A stretch of 64,000 nucleotides of DNA, taken from positions 1,550,001 to 1,614,000 of the forward strand of contig NZ_JBDOIO010000003.1 in NCBI RefSeq assembly GCF_039831995.1. Reading direction: 5' to 3'. Shown here one piece after another: positions 8,443-16,824 of the stretch; the first letter of the stretch is position 1, and each line of letters begins with the position of its first letter. This DNA is from Paenibacillus pabuli. Its GTDB lineage: Bacteria; Bacillota; Bacilli; Paenibacillales; Paenibacillaceae. A program made the translations under genes and the position numbers. The notes under the pieces were generated by a model, which was not told the DNA's origin, did not search any database, and saw nothing but the letters and a program-made list of their open reading frames with translations.

Positions 8443-9120
8443 TTAGAAATTGCGCACATATGCGAGCTTCAGGTCCATCTCTTCCACACATTCATAACAA
8501 TCATGTTCATCGTTAGCTACCATGGGTGTTACAGGATACAGGTTCATTTCTGTCGTATTGTACGACTTGAGAAGAGGCAGCAGTTGTGTCACCCGTGTAT
8601 TGGACGGGTCAAGCCAGGTATTGATTTCATCTTCCGAGAGAATCGCCGGCATTTTACTGCCGAATTCCCGGGTTACCATGTTGGCACCGGTCATGAGCAT
8701 TGTGCAGGTGCGAAGCGGCTGCTTGCGGGTGTCTTTCCAAATTTCATATAACCCTGCGATCCCAAACAATCCCCGATCAGGCATAACCACGCGTACCGCA
8801 TAACTTTTTTTGCCTTCCTGGCGCCAGTAATACAATCCGTTACACGGGATAACGCACCGTTTCGTTTCCACTAGTTTGTAGTAGGATGGGTTCTCATGAA
8901 CGGTCATCAGGTTCGCATTTACGGCATCGCGCCCCCAGAACGGAATAAACCCCCAGCGAAACTCGTCCAATACCCGCTCACCGTCCTGGTGCAAAATGAT
9001 CGGCGTATGCTGCGTTGGACTAATGTTATATCGGTTCTTATAGTAATACATCACACGCTCAATCTTGAAATGGTCCCTCACCTCATCCAAATCCGCTGCC
9101 AATGAAAAACGGTTGCACAT
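8443..9120 (-). CDS. SRAP (YedK/HMCES-like) protein with altered active site
   Basis: A 225-residue member of the SOS-response-associated peptidase family, whose catalytic Cys2 forms a covalent link to abasic sites in single-stranded DNA. Met-Cys at the start (MCNRFSL), WGFIPFW, the Asn of VNANLMTV, RCVIPCNGLYYW and KMPAILSED align with the family. The usual glutamate of the G-(F/W)-(Y/F)-E-W motif is Tyr here (GLYYW), and the usual His-Asp before RMP is Gly-Ser (EFGSKMP). Cys2 and the Asn are kept but the Glu and His are lost. It may still bind or cross-link DNA with altered chemistry. No lexA-type gene is adjacent. Confidence 0.85.
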   Translation of the reverse strand: MCNRFSLAADLDEVRDHFKIERVMYYYKNRYNISPTQHTPIILHQDGERVLDEFRWGFIPFWGRDAVNANLMTVHENPSYYKLVETKRCVIPCNGLYYWRQEGKKSYAVRVVMPDRGLFGIAGLYEIWKDTRKQPLRTCTMLMTGANMVTREFGSKMPAILSEDEINTWLDPSNTRVTQLLPLLKSYNTTEMNLYPVTPMVANDEHDCYECVEEMDLKLAYVRNF

Positions 9121-9430
9121 GCTTAACGCTTCCTTCCCTGTGTGAATTTGATTGTATTGTTTGTTATTACAGGGAAATTATGCATGGCAACATCCAAAGA
9201 ATTGATGCGCAACCAATGCGTACAGCACGGTACGTTCGAGAGAGTTATGAAAATGACAAGATCATACTAAATATCACAACATGATGTTATACTCCGCTGA
9301 AAACATCCATTATACAATGAGTTAGAGTACCTTATGTTCACAAGAATGATGTTGTTGATATGACCGTCCCAAGCATATGAAATTGATTCATATGCGGTTT
9401 ATTATTTCGCTGATAAAGGAGCTAATTCAT
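9121..9430. other. Intergenic region with a palindrome before the GH42 gene
   Basis: No gene is supported. The region lies between divergent SRAP and GH42 genes and must contain both promoters. GCATATGAA and TTCATATGC form a perfect 9-base inverted repeat at 9373-9395, 36 bases before the GH42 start, a plausible operator for a sugar-responsive regulator that is not encoded nearby. Confidence 0.5.
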
Positions 9431-11428
9431 ATGGAATTCAATCGTCCCGTTCGAATGGGCGTCGATTATTATCCCGAGCATTGGGACCCTGCTCTGTGGG
9501 AACAGGATGCCCGTTTGATGTCTGATAGCGGTGTACATATTGTGCGTGTGGGTGAATTTGCGTGGAGCCGCATGGAGCCTGCAGATGGGCAGTTTGATTG
9601 GAAGTGGCTTGATCAGGCTCTGGATATTCTGCACAGTCATGGATTAGAGATCATGATCGGAACCCCTACCATGACACCACCACGCTGGCTTACTGAGAAA
9701 TGTCCGGATATCCTGCCCGTACTGCCAAGTGGTCAACGATACCACGAGGGTGTCCGTGGGCACCGCTGCTATAATAGTCCGAGCATAAGAACGTACAGTG
9801 CACGTATCGTACAGAAACTGTCTGAACGTTATGCCGAGCACCCGGGTGTGGTGGGCTGGCAAACAGACAATGAATTCAGCTTCACGGATTGCCAGTGTAC
9901 CGCCTGTGCAGAAGCATTTCGCGAATGGGTTCGTGCGCGTTATTCCACGCTGGAACAAGTTAATCAACGTTGGGGCACTGTTGTGTGGAGCGGAGAATAC
10001 AGTGATTGGGAACAGATCAACCCGCCTTATGGGGGTTCCACGTTTCAGAATCCTTCTTTTCTGCTGGACTATTCCCGTTTTCAGTCGGATTCCATCGTCG
10101 AATTTCAACAGATTCAGGTAGACATCATTCGCCGCAATTGTCCTGACCATGTGGTCACGCACAATTTCCATAGTTATCCCCAAAAGGCAGATCAATATAA
10201 GATTGCAGCAGAGCTTGATTTTGCGTCTTTTGATTACTATCCGAATCCGTCACCGAACAAAACCGATACGGCACCATACAGTGGTGCGCTGTCTCTGGAT
10301 CTGACACGCGGCATTAAACGCCGCAATTTCTGGATTATGGAGCAGCTTAGTGGACCACCAGGATGCTGGTTTCCGATGTGGCGCGCACCACGTCCAGGGT
10401 TTCTGCGTGCTTACTCTTGGCAGACCATAGCTCGTGGAGCAGATGCGGTTGTACATTTCCGCTGGCGGAGTGCAACGGTAGGAGCAGAACAGTTCTGGCA
10501 TGGCCTAATAGACCACAGCAATGTTCCCGGTCGGCGGTTCAAAGAATTCCAGCAGCTGTGCACGGAGATAAACAAACTTGGCGAACGTCTTCAAGGATCA
10601 ACATTAGATAATCAAGTCGCCATCCTGCATTCGCATGAGCAATTATATGCCCTGCATATTCAACCTCAGGCAGAGGGATTGAACTACTACGAAAACATAA
10701 AAGTATGGCACCGTGCCTTGACCAAATTGGGAATCAGTACGGATGTCATCCACTCTTCCGCGCCACTGGATGGCTACAAGATCATTATTGCTCCTCATCT
10801 GTACCTCTTGGATGAGGAAACTGCAGAGCGACTTCAGGCTTTTGCAGCAGCAGGAGGAACCCTGATCCTAACACATCGTTCGGGCGTTAAGGATGACCAT
10901 AATGTATGCGTGATGGCCCCGCTTCCGGGTTTGTTGTCCGCTTGTTCCGGTGTGAGAGTGACCGAATATGACCCGGTAGGCGGCGACACTATTACGATTC
11001 GAGATGATCAGGGCAATCGTTACGTCGCATCCCAATGGGCAGATGTGCTTGAACTGGACTCGGCACAACCAGTCGCTGTATATGCGGATCAATTCTACGC
11101 AGAAAGTGCGGCGGTTACGCGGAACCAATGGGGCAAGGGTGAAGTCTATTACCTAGCCACCCAGCCGGAAGAGGCGTATTTGCGCAGGCTGCTGCGAACG
11201 ATTGGAGACAATCGCGAGCTTGCGGGAATTGAGGCTCTACCTGACGGGGTACAGATAACCACCCGGACCGGACCGAATGGATCGTTTCGTTTTATACTGA
11301 ACTTGAGCCCCGAACCTGTTTCTATTCAGTTGAAGACTACCTATACGAGTGCACTGGATGGCACAAGTAAAGGCCCTCATCTGGAACTCGGTGCCTACGA
11401 TATTGAAATTGTAGAGATTACGGAGTAA
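9431..11428 (+). CDS. GH42 beta-galactosidase
   Basis: A 665-residue cytoplasmic glycoside hydrolase family 42 enzyme, acting on beta-galactosides. The N-terminal barrel starts MGVDYYPEHWD; the acid/base Glu lies in VGWQTDNEFSFT and the nucleophile Glu in NFWIMEQLSGPPGCW. A zinc-site-like cysteine cluster, CQCTACAEAF plus an earlier Cys, is present as in many GH42 enzymes. Then follow a trimerisation domain (IIIAPHLYLLDEETAERLQAF) and a beta-sandwich. The true start is ATG 9431 (MEFNRPVRMG) with AAAGGAG upstream, not the longer frame from 9377. It is a single gene ended by a strong terminator. Confidence 0.95.
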   Translation: MEFNRPVRMGVDYYPEHWDPALWEQDARLMSDSGVHIVRVGEFAWSRMEPADGQFDWKWLDQALDILHSHGLEIMIGTPTMTPPRWLTEKCPDILPVLPSGQRYHEGVRGHRCYNSPSIRTYSARIVQKLSERYAEHPGVVGWQTDNEFSFTDCQCTACAEAFREWVRARYSTLEQVNQRWGTVVWSGEYSDWEQINPPYGGSTFQNPSFLLDYSRFQSDSIVEFQQIQVDIIRRNCPDHVVTHNFHSYPQKADQYKIAAELDFASFDYYPNPSPNKTDTAPYSGALSLDLTRGIKRRNFWIMEQLSGPPGCWFPMWRAPRPGFLRAYSWQTIARGADAVVHFRWRSATVGAEQFWHGLIDHSNVPGRRFKEFQQLCTEINKLGERLQGSTLDNQVAILHSHEQLYALHIQPQAEGLNYYENIKVWHRALTKLGISTDVIHSSAPLDGYKIIIAPHLYLLDEETAERLQAFAAAGGTLILTHRSGVKDDHNVCVMAPLPGLLSACSGVRVTEYDPVGGDTITIRDDQGNRYVASQWADVLELDSAQPVAVYADQFYAESAAVTRNQWGKGEVYYLATQPEEAYLRRLLRTIGDNRELAGIEALPDGVQITTRTGPNGSFRFILNLSPEPVSIQLKTTYTSALDGTSKGPHLELGAYDIEIVEITE

Positions 11429-11463
11429 GCATCCCGTTCCTCGAATCATGTGTTCTTACAAGA

Positions 11464-11501
11464 AAAGGCCCGAGGTGCAAGTGAAATGCACCCGGGCCTT
11501 A
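11464..11501 (+). terminator. Terminator of the GH42 gene
   Basis: AAGGCCCG-GGTGCA and TGCACC-CGGGCCTT form a 14-pair hairpin with a 7-base loop. The right arm overlaps the stop codon of the truncated siderophore-binding gene on the other strand. It marks the left edge of the AT-rich island. Confidence 0.85.
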
Positions 11502-11951
11502 ACATCTAAGTGGAAACCATGCGTAAGACTTGTTCGAATTACCCTCGTTGTCCTCTGTGTTAAGCTCAATGATCCAGTTAGCCAGATCCTGTGTCTGCTT
11601 GAGCAACGCGATCGGATCACGGAACCATGACTCTTCCTCCGTCCATATGTATACCTTATTGTTCTTGATCGCAGGCAATGAACCCCATACCGGGTCTGCC
11701 CGAAGCTCTTCCAACTGTGCGCGGCTGGTCAAAACCATATAATCTCCGGCGTATTTGGAGAGCAATTCGATGGAAAATTCATGATATGCCCCTTGCATCA
11801 ACTCAGAAGGAACTGTCTTAGGTGCTTGTAACCCAAGCAGTTCGTATAAGTTACGCCCCCCTCGTCCCGACTGGTTTCCAAAAATAAAGACCTATCGATC
11901 ATATTCCTGCATGACAGAGAATATGGCTTCAGCTTTAAACAGTCTATCTTT
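11499..11951 (-). pseudogene. Broken iron-siderophore ABC substrate-binding protein (C-terminal part)
   Basis: Only the C-terminal part of a FecB/FhuD-type periplasmic-fold binding lipoprotein remains. An upstream piece reads LFKAEAIFSVMQEYDR, then an in-frame TAG at 11892-11894, and the frame continues VFIFGNQSGRGGRNLYELLG, then ELMQGAYHEFSIELLSKYAGD and DPVWGSLPAIKNNKVYIWTE. The N-terminal half, signal peptide and lipobox are missing; upstream sequence is unrelated. Membrane and ATPase partners are absent. It is therefore a remnant rather than a functional gene. Confidence 0.8.
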
Positions 11952-12003
11952 CAACCGAAACTTCCTATAATTATTGGTCAGTATTTACATCCAATCAATT
12001 CCT

Positions 12004-12213
12004 TCAAATTATTTCTTTTAATATGTCCTCCAAGACATCAGTACAATCTGAAAATGATCTCAAGTTAATATCACGTATATTCTTATAAAGAATAACTGTA
12101 ACTTCGTGAGCTTGTTCTTTTATCCAGATCTTTTCGCTGTGTAATAAGGTTCTTATTAAAAGAATTAAAACTATACTAGCAAAAACAATAGCCTGTATTT
12201 CGTTGATTTTCAT
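12004..12213 (-). CDS. Possible small membrane protein, unrecognised
   Basis: A 69-residue frame from ATG 12213, with an alternative start at 12243. It holds one hydrophobic stretch (AIVFASIVLILLIRTLL) followed by a charged C-terminal half. No good ribosome binding site precedes either start and I recognise no family. It sits among gene remnants and may be spurious. Confidence 0.25.
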   Translation of the reverse strand: MKINEIQAIVFASIVLILLIRTLLHSEKIWIKEQAHEVTVILYKNIRDINLRSFSDCTDVLEDILKEII

Positions 12214-12360
12214 ACAAGTGAGACGAGACAGAGACAGAACCATATTTTACAACATGCTATATGTACTATGGTAGCTATTAAAAGTCTATCTGTAAATTAT
12301 TTGAAGTGATGGGCAAGATGGGTGACAGAGAACTTTTCCCTATACACATATGTTATTGAG

Positions 12361-12567
12361 GTCCCACCTTGGAACCACAATGGCCATAGTCGAAGCTGTA
12401 TACATCACCCGCAAAAGGAAGCAGACCCTCTGGCAGCACATACTCTTCAGCGGTTTCTAAGCTTTCAAGTATCGAACTCCTCTCCAATAACTTTCAATTT
12501 CATTTAAAATATAATGTGCCTCATCTTCATCAGAGAAACCATCGATACGTTGGCGCCCTCCATTATA
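12361..12567 (-). pseudogene. Frameshifted remnant, possibly of an SMI1/KNR4 (SUKH)-like protein
   Basis: Two adjacent minus-strand frames look coding. One reads YNGGRQRIDGFSDEDEAHYI and LNEIESYWRGVRYLKA before a stop. The next, one frame over, reads ESLETAEEYVLPEGLLPFAG and DVYSFDYGHCGSKVGPQ before its stop. The LPEGLLPFAGDVYSFDY segment recalls the LPF-D-G-FDY core of SUKH immunity-type proteins. No start remains. The family assignment is weak; the coding-like character with a frameshift is better supported. Confidence 0.4.
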
Positions 12568-12661
12568 GCAGAATTGAAATTAACTTGAGTTACACGCAGT
12601 CCTGTTGATTAAAGTTGATATGGATAAGAAATAAAGCATTATACAAATAAAATTAACAAAA

Positions 12662-12706
12662 AAGGTCCTATCGCTCAATCCAATTTGCGATAGGATCTTT
12701 TTTTAG
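12662..12706 (-). terminator. Bidirectional terminator after the first SH3-like gene
   Basis: TCCTATCGC and GCGATAGGA form a 9-pair stem, with T-runs on both sides (TTTTTTT on plus, CCTTTTTTG on minus). It serves the minus-strand SH3-like gene that ends at 12740. Confidence 0.85.
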
Positions 12707-12739
12707 TTTTTCATTTTATACTTAATACTCTGATAAGTA

Positions 12740-13111
12740 TTAACCTGTCTCTTCAAGAGCTGAGAGCAATATATAGCCCCCTACATTAGCACTGTTCCAA
12801 ACGTAGACCCATTCCTGTCCGTTAACAATAAATACTTCACCACCATGCTGACCAAACAATTGGTAGCCCGGATATACAGTGAGCACATGTGCTCCCGTTG
12901 GAGATGGGGTTGCTCTAATATTTGCTATAGTTTTAACAGTCCATGTATAAGCCTTAATGGAAATTTCGTCATTTCCTGGTGCGGCTGTGATATTTGAATT
13001 AATAGGAGTATTAGGTCTAATTCTATCCGTCGGATTATCCGATGCAAAAGCTCCAGTTACCGGAAGTGCCATTGCAGCCACCAAAGAAACAGCAATTAAT
13101 TTTTTTAACAT
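12740..13111 (-). CDS. Small secreted SH3-like protein (paralogue A)
   Basis: A 123-residue protein with a clear signal peptide (MLKKLIAVSLVAAMALPVTG, then AFA-S) and a C-terminal bacterial-SH3-like fold: TWTVKTIANIRATPSPTGAH, then TVYPGYQLFGQ, NGQEWVYVWN and GGYILLSALEE. Such domains bind peptidoglycan or proteins at the cell surface. It is paralogous to the plus-strand gene at 16361, with the same signal peptide, TDRI-P-TP linker and RATPSPTG/RKTPSPTG core. AAAGGAGA lies upstream of the ATG. Its promoter region is nearly identical to that of the paralogue. Confidence 0.8.
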   Translation of the reverse strand: MLKKLIAVSLVAAMALPVTGAFASDNPTDRIRPNTPINSNITAAPGNDEISIKAYTWTVKTIANIRATPSPTGAHVLTVYPGYQLFGQHGGEVFIVNGQEWVYVWNSANVGGYILLSALEETG

Positions 13112-13203
13112 TTTAAAGAGTCTCCTTTTGGGTTGGATTTTTAAATATGTAATAGAATTCTCCTTTCTATTTACTATTCATCTTATATATGTAAATAAGA
13201 GGA

Positions 13204-13241
13204 ACATACATAATATACCATATAAACATATGATATGGAAA
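13204..13241 (-). promoter_or_regulatory. Conserved promoter module of SH3-like gene A
   Basis: Read on the minus strand, a TTTCCATA box is followed by 9 variable bases and then a 21-base block beginning TATATGGTATATTATG. The same two blocks with identical spacing occur at 16203-16240 upstream of paralogue B. TTTCCA and TATATT, 18 bases apart, could serve as -35 and -10. Confidence 0.7.
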
Positions 13242-13696
13242 TTTTTTCTTGTAACTTTTTCCCAATAAAAAAAGACATCTGTCTCCTAAATTAAGGATTA
13301 GTGCTCTTTGTGATTATTTTAGGTGCGATCCTGTTCTAGAAACTTGCGGACTTTCTCCCTTCCCTCCCTATCCGCATAGACATAATAAAGCGGGTCGTAA
13401 ATTTCCAAACTCCTACTTTATATATTGCAGACAATAAACTGACAGGTCTATCGATGACTGAATTGATCTGAAGTTTACCATCGACAACTTGATTCAGATT
13501 ACAACCCTTTTTGGCAGCGGAGGCGTGATCCTACCAACGTAGGCAGCGCGTCTGACTGCTTATAATCATCTTTTAACACCGTGTAAAGGCAACAAAAGCG
13601 CCGTCCCTTTTAAATGGATCAGCGCTGTCGTATCAAATATGTCATTTTCATATTCAGTGTAAACACACCGTGAAGAACTCATTCACTAGTACCCAT
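13242..13696. other. Gap with a possible short remnant and a hairpin
   Basis: No complete gene is supported. On the minus strand 13319-13408 reads as 29 coding-like residues (EIYDPLYYVYADREGREKVR then KFLEQDRT and stop) with only a TTG start and a misplaced ribosome site, probably a remnant. AGCGC/GCGCT arms at 13596-13628 followed by TTTTG on the minus strand may terminate the GGDEF gene. Confidence 0.4.
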
Positions 13697-14983
13697 TCAG
13701 GATAGTGACGAGTCACGGAAGGAGTAAGTACGATATGTATTTTTCCCTTCTGCTTTGGCAAGATAAAGTGCTGCATCCGCTTTTTGGAGCAGTTCTTTTA
13801 CTGTATCCTTTTCCTCATAAAAGGCAATGCCAATACTGGAAGTCGTGTAGAGCTCCTCCCCACCTAATACCCAAGGAAGCTGTAACGCTTCTAAGATATT
13901 TCCAGCCATAAGGCTTACTTCTGAGGAAGACTTGATCTCTGGAAGTACAAAGACAAATTCGTCACCCCCCATTCTGGCTAAAACATCGTGTTCTTGAAGA
14001 CAAGATCCTGCCCTTTTCACAAATTGACGAAGTAATTCATCACCTGCATCATGCCCTAATGTATCATTGATCTGTTTAAAATTGTCCAGATCCGCAAACA
14101 TGACAGCTAGTTGACCAACGTTTGTCCTTCCTTTACTTAAAGCATCATTCAATATTTTATTGAGATATCTCCGGTTTGGGGCACCGGTAAGTGCATCATG
14201 ATAACTTAATTGTTCCAGTTGAACTTGGTGCTTTTTCCGCTCCGTAGTTTCCCTTCCGACGAGCATCATGTTTTTAAAATCACCGTTCTCGTCGAACATG
14301 GGTGTTCCTTTCATCTCGAGCCATACGGGATAGCCTTGTTCATGCTGCCGCTCTATTTCATAGGTAAAGGGCTTTCGTAAAAGCAACATGCTCATAAATA
14401 CTGTACGAAACTTGTCGTCCACATCTCCATTGGGTTGGTAGAATACCCATTTACCCATATATTCTTTTGGATCGAAACCAAGCACCATTTTATGAGAAGG
14501 AGAGGCATAGTCCACAATACCATCCAGATTGATCAACTGGATTAAGTCTAGTGAGTTATCGGCTAACAATCGATAGCGCTCTTCACTTTCTTTCAAAGCC
14601 TTAAGCAACTGCCTGTACTCCGTAATGTTCTTAGCCACTCCAAAAATACCATTGACCTTCCCTTCAAAAAACAAAGGAACTTGCTTAATTTGCAAGTAAA
14701 CAATATCTCCATTTTTATGGTGTGCTTCGGCAACATATTGACAGGATGCTCCTTTTAAAACCTCAGCAAAATACTGGCTGATCAACTCAAGCTGATGCTC
14801 ACAAAATAGATCTTTGTAGGATGAACCCATGATTTCTTTCTTTTGAAATCCTAAACACTCCGTAACCCCTTCATTTACTTCTTCGATCGTTCCTTCATTG
14901 GATACAATAAAGGTGGCATCTGGATTGTGATTAATGATCGATCTAAATGCCTCAATGGACTGCTCGCTCAAAAATTCTTTCAT
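13697..14983 (-). CDS. PAS-PAS-GGDEF putative diguanylate cyclase
   Basis: A 428-residue soluble signalling protein. PAS 1 spans roughly residues 8-125 (INHNPDATFIVSNEGTIEEV), PAS 2 roughly 135-255 (YRLLADNSLDLIQLINLDG to GRETTERKKH), then a GGDEF domain to the end (SYHDALTGAPNRRYL, ADLDNFKQINDTLGHDAGDE, ARMGGDEFVFVLPE). The intact MGGDEF signature predicts cyclic-di-GMP synthesis. The inhibitory-site motif RxxD appears as QEHD, so product inhibition is probably lost. There is no membrane segment. The ribosome binding site is weak (GGGAAGT close to the ATG). Confidence 0.93.
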   Translation of the reverse strand: MKEFLSEQSIEAFRSIINHNPDATFIVSNEGTIEEVNEGVTECLGFQKKEIMGSSYKDLFCEHQLELISQYFAEVLKGASCQYVAEAHHKNGDIVYLQIKQVPLFFEGKVNGIFGVAKNITEYRQLLKALKESEERYRLLADNSLDLIQLINLDGIVDYASPSHKMVLGFDPKEYMGKWVFYQPNGDVDDKFRTVFMSMLLLRKPFTYEIERQHEQGYPVWLEMKGTPMFDENGDFKNMMLVGRETTERKKHQVQLEQLSYHDALTGAPNRRYLNKILNDALSKGRTNVGQLAVMFADLDNFKQINDTLGHDAGDELLRQFVKRAGSCLQEHDVLARMGGDEFVFVLPEIKSSSEVSLMAGNILEALQLPWVLGGEELYTTSSIGIAFYEEKDTVKELLQKADAALYLAKAEGKNTYRTYSFRDSSLS

Positions 14984-15277
14984 ACTTCCCGATCAATCCT
15001 CCGCTAGCATCGCTGAATTAGTAGAATAACTATACGATATTTTAGCAAATTTTGTCTTCGTATGATATTACTAAAATTAACCAGTACCAGTAGGATTAGT
15101 AGTTAACATTTACTTGATGAACACATTGTACAGCTGCCCTTGCCTAATTTTTCACATACGTCTATAGTCTATATCCTTTAAAAGATCAGACCTTACTAGT
15201 CACCCTTACACTTTTATTGAATCAAATTCGACTTATTTCCTCTTTATAATGATCAGATAGAATTATCATTTACCTTT
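14984..15277. other. AT-rich gap upstream of the GGDEF gene
   Basis: I see no supported gene here. It presumably holds the promoter of the minus-strand GGDEF gene. Scattered stops occur in all frames. Confidence 0.4.
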
Positions 15278-15447
15278 TCAATTATAATTCGGTAGAATAG
15301 GTTCTTCTGAGCCTCCAATCTCTCGAGAACCAGGAATAGTTGCCTGTACTAAAATCCTCTTGAGCCAAATAAATCAAAGCTTCTTTTCGGGTCAGTATTT
15401 ACATACTGAGGTTGGCCTAAATGGATTTCTCCAAACTTGTGATGTTT
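15278..15447 (-). pseudogene. Remnant of an unidentified coding region
   Basis: Minus-strand reading gives KHHKFGEIHLGQPQYVNTDP followed by KRSFDLFGSRGF and a stop. A shifted frame then reads VQATIPGSREIGGSEEPILP followed by NYN and stop. The even amino-acid composition suggests the 3' end of a real gene with one frameshift or nonsense change. It sits just downstream, in transcription sense, of the Hint-toxin remnant and could be part of the same toxin cassette array. Family not recognised. Confidence 0.45.
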
Positions 15448-15520
15448 ATAATATCACCATCCACATTTTTAGGTAACTAAAGACTTCAAGGATAGAACAC
15501 CCCTGAGGTCTTATAGTCGG

Positions 15521-15890
15521 TTACTTTTTATCTTTAATTACTTTCATGTACTCCGTGTAAGCTTCCTGAATTTTTTGCCTACAGATACTTTCCCATAACT
15601 CCTCGACCTTTTCCTGAGCCTTTCATGTCTAATGCTCATTTTCCTTTCCTCTTACCTGTAAGCGGATGAGCGTTTAATCCTCTCCAATCCCCTCTTGATA
15701 AACTCAGTATAGCAGCATCGTAACCCTTTCTAGCTTCAGGTGACAATTTCTTTTCTGTCCTTGCCGCCGATTTTGAGATTGTGACATTACACTGCGTATT
15801 ATGCACCCAAATACCAAGATCAGTAACGTAATATGTGTGATGTTCCGCAACAGTAAAATTATAAACAGTAACCCCGTATTGGCCTTGATA
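15521..15890 (-). pseudogene. Broken C-terminal end of a Hint-domain polymorphic toxin
   Basis: Minus-strand reading from 15890 gives YQGQYGVTVYNFTVAEHHTY then YVTDLGIWVHNTQCN. This is the classic end of a Hint/pretoxin domain (YVTDLGIWVHNT-C) found just before the variable toxin tip of secreted polymorphic toxins. The frame continues KKLSPEARKGYDAAILSLSR and GLNAHPLTGKRKGK, then TGA where related tips have Trp, then ALDMKGSGKGRG. A shifted frame carries KIQEAYTEYMKVIKDKK and stop. The tip resembles RNase/RelE-like GLN-HPL-G--GxWA-D-KG-GxGRG toxins. The large N-terminal delivery part is missing, and nonsense and frameshift changes show decay. Confidence 0.7.
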
Positions 15891-16202
15891 TTAAAAAAAG
15901 AAATCATACCTGTTATTCCAAGGTATCATCTCTTTTTTAATATATAAATTTCATAATGAGTCCTTCTAAATATCATTAAAGAAAAATATATAACAAACGC
16001 AACTACGCCCAAATTGCTAACCCTTTATTACTTATCTTCCCTAGTAACATTCTCCTTATTTTATAATTATACCAGTTCACTATCCTATTAAAAATTGTAA
16101 TCTCCCCCCGAAAACTTCGCTTAACAATCTATTCAAATTTGTATTTCTTAGTAGTTTAGTCATTCACCTGACTGAAAGAATAAGATCATTAAGCAAAAAC
16201 AG
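15891..16202. other. AT-rich gap before SH3-like gene B
   Basis: No gene is supported. It contains a short ATACCT/AGGTAT hairpin followed by a T-run near 15906-15940. The conserved SH3 promoter begins at its right end. Confidence 0.35.
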
Positions 16203-16240
16203 TTTCCATAATATAAGATTATATGGTATATTATGTATGT
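16203..16240 (+). promoter_or_regulatory. Conserved promoter module of SH3-like gene B
   Basis: TTTCCATA, 9 variable bases, then the 21-base block beginning TATATGGTATATTATG. Sequence blocks and spacing match the module at 13204-13241, while the flanks differ. This argues for a preserved promoter or operator rather than a recent duplication of the whole region. Confidence 0.7.
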
Positions 16241-16360
16241 ATATTATTTGGAATATATAAGGATATAAGTAAATTACTAGATTAAAATGTATTATATCCC
16301 TCAAATACGTCCTATTATATCCTATAAGATAACTACAATCATTGAAAAAGGAGAGTTGTG

Positions 16361-16729
16361 ATGATGTTGAAAAAATTTATTGCTGTATCCCTAGTGTCCG
16401 CGACAGCGCTGCTCCCTGCAACAGGTGCATTTGCATCGGAAGGAATTACTGATCGAATAGCTCCTTCCACCCCGGATGTCCAAATCACTGCACAACCCGG
16501 ATCTGACACTGTTACAATTATGTCGACCACTTGGCAGGTAAATGCAGCTTCCAACTTCAGGAAGACACCTTCCCCTACTGGTGAGTATATCGGCTCTCTC
16601 TATGCTGGTGACTTGGTGAATGGTAATGAAACACGTGTTGTAAACGGTGTCACTTGGGTCAATGTATATAGCTACAAATTTTCACAATGGGGATGGATCC
16701 AAGCGTCTTACCTGGTTGAATACGGTTGA
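16361..16729 (+). CDS. Small secreted SH3-like protein (paralogue B)
   Basis: A 122-residue secreted protein: signal peptide MMLKKFIAVSLVSATALLPA with an AFA-S cleavage site, a TDRIAPSTPD linker, then an SH3-like domain (TWQVNAASNFRKTPSPTGEY, LYAGDLVNGNETRV, GVTWVNVYS, WGWIQASYL). It is the paralogue of the gene at 12740-13111, encoded in the opposite direction. AAAAAGGAGAG precedes three successive candidate starts (GTG 16358, ATG 16361, ATG 16364). It is followed by a long perfect terminator hairpin. Confidence 0.8.
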   Translation: MMLKKFIAVSLVSATALLPATGAFASEGITDRIAPSTPDVQITAQPGSDTVTIMSTTWQVNAASNFRKTPSPTGEYIGSLYAGDLVNGNETRVVNGVTWVNVYSYKFSQWGWIQASYLVEYG

Positions 16730-16790
16730 TTCTTTCAAGCTCTAAATCGTTCTAATTGTTTATTTAAACAAACCTTAATAAGGATTACAG

Positions 16791-16824
16791 CACCCCAAAC
16801 CCTTTAGCTGAAGGGTTTGGGGTG
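16791..16824 (+). terminator. Terminator of SH3-like gene B
   Basis: CACCCCAAACCCTT and AAGGGTTTGGGGTG form a perfect 14-pair stem with a 6-base loop. Confidence 0.85.

Noticed and set aside
12322..12507. Plus-strand open frame of 61 codons
   Set aside because: No ribosome site; it is antisense to a better-looking minus-strand remnant.
13519..13572. A tRNA-like D-arm and anticodon-arm segment (GTAGGCAGCGCGTCTGACTG)
   Set aside because: No acceptor stem, T-arm or full cloverleaf can be drawn on either strand.
11970..15402. GTCAGTATTTACAT present at two places (about 11975 and 15391)
   Set aside because: A match of this length is expected by chance in 64 kb, and the flanks are unrelated.
15704..15907. 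Minus-strand frame of 67 codons with hydrophobic start
   Set aside because: It is a shifted shadow of the toxin remnant, whose in-frame reading has recognisable motifs.
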